Source of the DNA: Corynebacterium sp. HMSC08A12
GTDB lineage: Bacteria > Actinomycetota > Actinomycetes > Mycobacteriales > Mycobacteriaceae
DNA length: 64,000 nucleotides
NCBI RefSeq assembly: GCF_001807485.1
Contig: NZ_KV789180.1
Location: forward strand, 1 to 64,000
Reading direction: 5' to 3'
Part shown: piece by piece, positions 63,079 through 64,000 of the stretch
How the letters are laid out: every line of letters starts with the position of its first letter
How positions within the stretch are numbered: position 1 is the first letter of the stretch
Translations under genes and position numbers: made by a program
The notes under the pieces: generated by a model
The model's database searches: none
What the model saw: the letters and a program-made list of their open reading frames with translations, nothing else
What the model was told of the DNA's origin: nothing

Positions 63079-63096
63079 GGTAGAGCCAGCTCTACC
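63079..63096. promoter_or_regulatory. 18-bp palindrome between the two-component system and the ABC transporter
   Basis: GGTAGAGC-CA-GCTCTACC has perfect 8-bp arms. It lies 24 nt from the kinase start on one side and 21 nt from the transporter start on the other, in the -35 region expected for a promoter with TAGGTA at 63103-63108. A good candidate site for the response regulator. Confidence 0.6.
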
Positions 63097-63117
63097 TTTA
63101 TGTAGGTAGTTGGCTCC

Positions 63118-63837
63118 ATGGCTTCCATACTGTGTGATTGCTCTGATGAGAGTATGCAGAAATCAGAAACAAGAAGTCATGTCGCCACTGCATCAGCTAA
63201 CTCACCAGTCTCTCCGCGAGCGCTCCAAGCGCATAACCTTACGAAGCGATTCGGTAAGCACAAGGTGCTAGACGGTCTCGAACTGAGCATTAACTCTGGT
63301 GAATTCGTCGCCATAATGGGCCCATCTGGGAGTGGCAAAACAACACTACTCAGAATTCTATCTGGCCTGGACAAACCTTCATCGGGCACAGTAAATGCTC
63401 CGCACCGTACCGAGCGCGCCTTCGTCTTCCAGGATTACAACCTGCTGGAATCCCTCACCGCAATGCGCAATGCGACTCTTACCGCCAGGTTTAGTGGGCG
63501 CCGCTGCTCCAAGGCTCAGGTCAAGACAATCTTTAATTCACTGGGACTTAGAGGATTCGAAAGCTATCTTCCAAATCAACTCTCCGGAGGTCAACAGCAA
63601 CGTGTAGCCGTGGCTCGTGCGTTGCTTGCAAACGCACCATTCATCTTTGCTGACGAGCCCACGGGAGCTCTCGACGATCAAACTGCTGATGTGGTGTTAA
63701 AGCATCTCAAAACAGCAACCCAATCAGGATCGACAGTGGTAATGGTTACCCACTCCCAAAGAGCAGCCGCATATGCGGACCGCGTAATTGATCTCGCTAA
63801 AGAACCTCTGGCCACTCCTGGGAGCAAAAACTCATGA
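63118..63837 (+). CDS. ABC transporter ATP-binding protein
   Basis: 239 residues. Walker A GPSGSGKT (about 64-71), signature LSGGQQQRVAVARALL (about 149-164) and Walker B FIFADEPTGALD are complete. It is of the MacB/LolD/BceA class, which works with a large FtsX-like permease. The first 30 residues are extra relative to the family; ATG 63154 may be the real start. It overlaps the permease gene by 4 bp (ATGA). The divergent sensor pair suggests drug- or peptide-responsive export. Confidence 0.9.
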   Translation: MASILCDCSDESMQKSETRSHVATASANSPVSPRALQAHNLTKRFGKHKVLDGLELSINSGEFVAIMGPSGSGKTTLLRILSGLDKPSSGTVNAPHRTERAFVFQDYNLLESLTAMRNATLTARFSGRRCSKAQVKTIFNSLGLRGFESYLPNQLSGGQQQRVAVARALLANAPFIFADEPTGALDDQTADVVLKHLKTATQSGSTVVMVTHSQRAAAYADRVIDLAKEPLATPGSKNS

Positions 63838-64000
63838 TTGTTTGGCTTAAAGATCTAAAGTCGAATTGGTTGTCATGGCTGGCGATTTCAATCACGATGC
63901 TCGTTTCTTCCGCTAGCTGCAGTCTGGCAATTTCGATGATCTCCGCAGATGGCAAAGACGCAATTCCCCTTGGCGGAACGATCCTTGGAATGTCAATCTG
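63834..64000 (+). CDS. FtsX-like permease, N-terminal part (cut by window edge)
   Basis: Only the first 55 residues are inside the window. They contain a short basic N-terminus (IVWLKDLKSNW) and one hydrophobic helix (about 13-33), as at the start of an FtsX-like permease. It overlaps the ATPase gene by 4 bp. Size and class (short HrtB-like or long 800-residue type) cannot be decided from here. Confidence 0.8.
   Translation, partial: MIVWLKDLKSNWLSWLAISITMLVSSASCSLAISMISADGKDAIPLGGTILGMSI

Noticed and set aside
1..64000. tRNA, rRNA, CRISPR array or intact insertion sequence
   Set aside because: Read for T-loop consensus, regularly spaced repeats and transposase motifs; none was convincing.

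Overview
The window is a piece of a Corynebacterium chromosome, probably a lipophilic, high-GC species near C. jeikeium; the species is inference. Evidence: a fused 2-oxoglutarate dehydrogenase (E2 catalytic domain joined to E1, no lipoyl domain), MshB for mycothiol, an LpqW-type lipoprotein, a succinylase-type lysine branch (DapC, DapD, DapE), and the order sigE - anti-sigma - tatB - mrp. As I recall it, much of the gene content matches the M. tuberculosis interval from about Rv1165 (typA) to Rv1253 (deaD). I found no tRNA, rRNA, CRISPR array or intact insertion sequence.

Layout. 0.2-7.1 kb: DEAD-box helicase, FAD-dependent oxidoreductase, two unknown proteins, type-B carboxylesterase. 7.1-19.7 kb: small EcsC-like protein, giant fused ABC exporter, OdhA, lipoprotein, MgtE_N/CBS protein with a DUF1003 membrane partner, Mrp ATPase, TatB. 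19.7-26.8 kb: anti-sigma factor and SigE, an O-methyltransferase, GlgC and GlgA facing apart, a GH32-like protein that has lost its catalytic residues, an RlmA-like methyltransferase. 27-36.3 kb: PepA, DivIVA-like membrane protein, LOG-family hydrolase, DapE, amino-acid permease with DapD, pseudouridine synthase, DapC, ferredoxin. 36.3-41.6 kb: typA-lpqW-mshB-membrane protein operon. 41.8-43.3 kb: secreted protein and DUF402 protein.

43.3-44.9 kb is an AT-richer island with a DUF3800 protein. A strong-looking promoter and a compact two-hairpin RNA candidate lie directly in front of it, and a small acidic unknown protein faces it. This is the best candidate for an unusual RNA-protein system here. 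44.9-55.7 kb: acyl-CoA dehydrogenase, lipoprotein and large membrane protein, a SDR-DUF808-patatin cluster, GAP-family protein, MFS exporter, 2'-5' RNA ligase-like protein, Tat-exported phosphoesterase. 55.7-64 kb is regulatory and accessory: TipAS-type MerR regulator with a DUF1275 protein, a PIN/Phd toxin-antitoxin pair, an HrtBA/MacB-like ABC pair with a TetR regulator, a lipoprotein, and a two-component system facing an ABC transporter whose permease runs off the right edge.

Several genes appear to be transcribed leaderless: a -10-like hexamer sits 6-8 nt before the start codon and there is no ribosome binding site. Palindromic operators can be read in front of the toxin-antitoxin pair, the HrtBA-like pair and the two-component/ABC pair.
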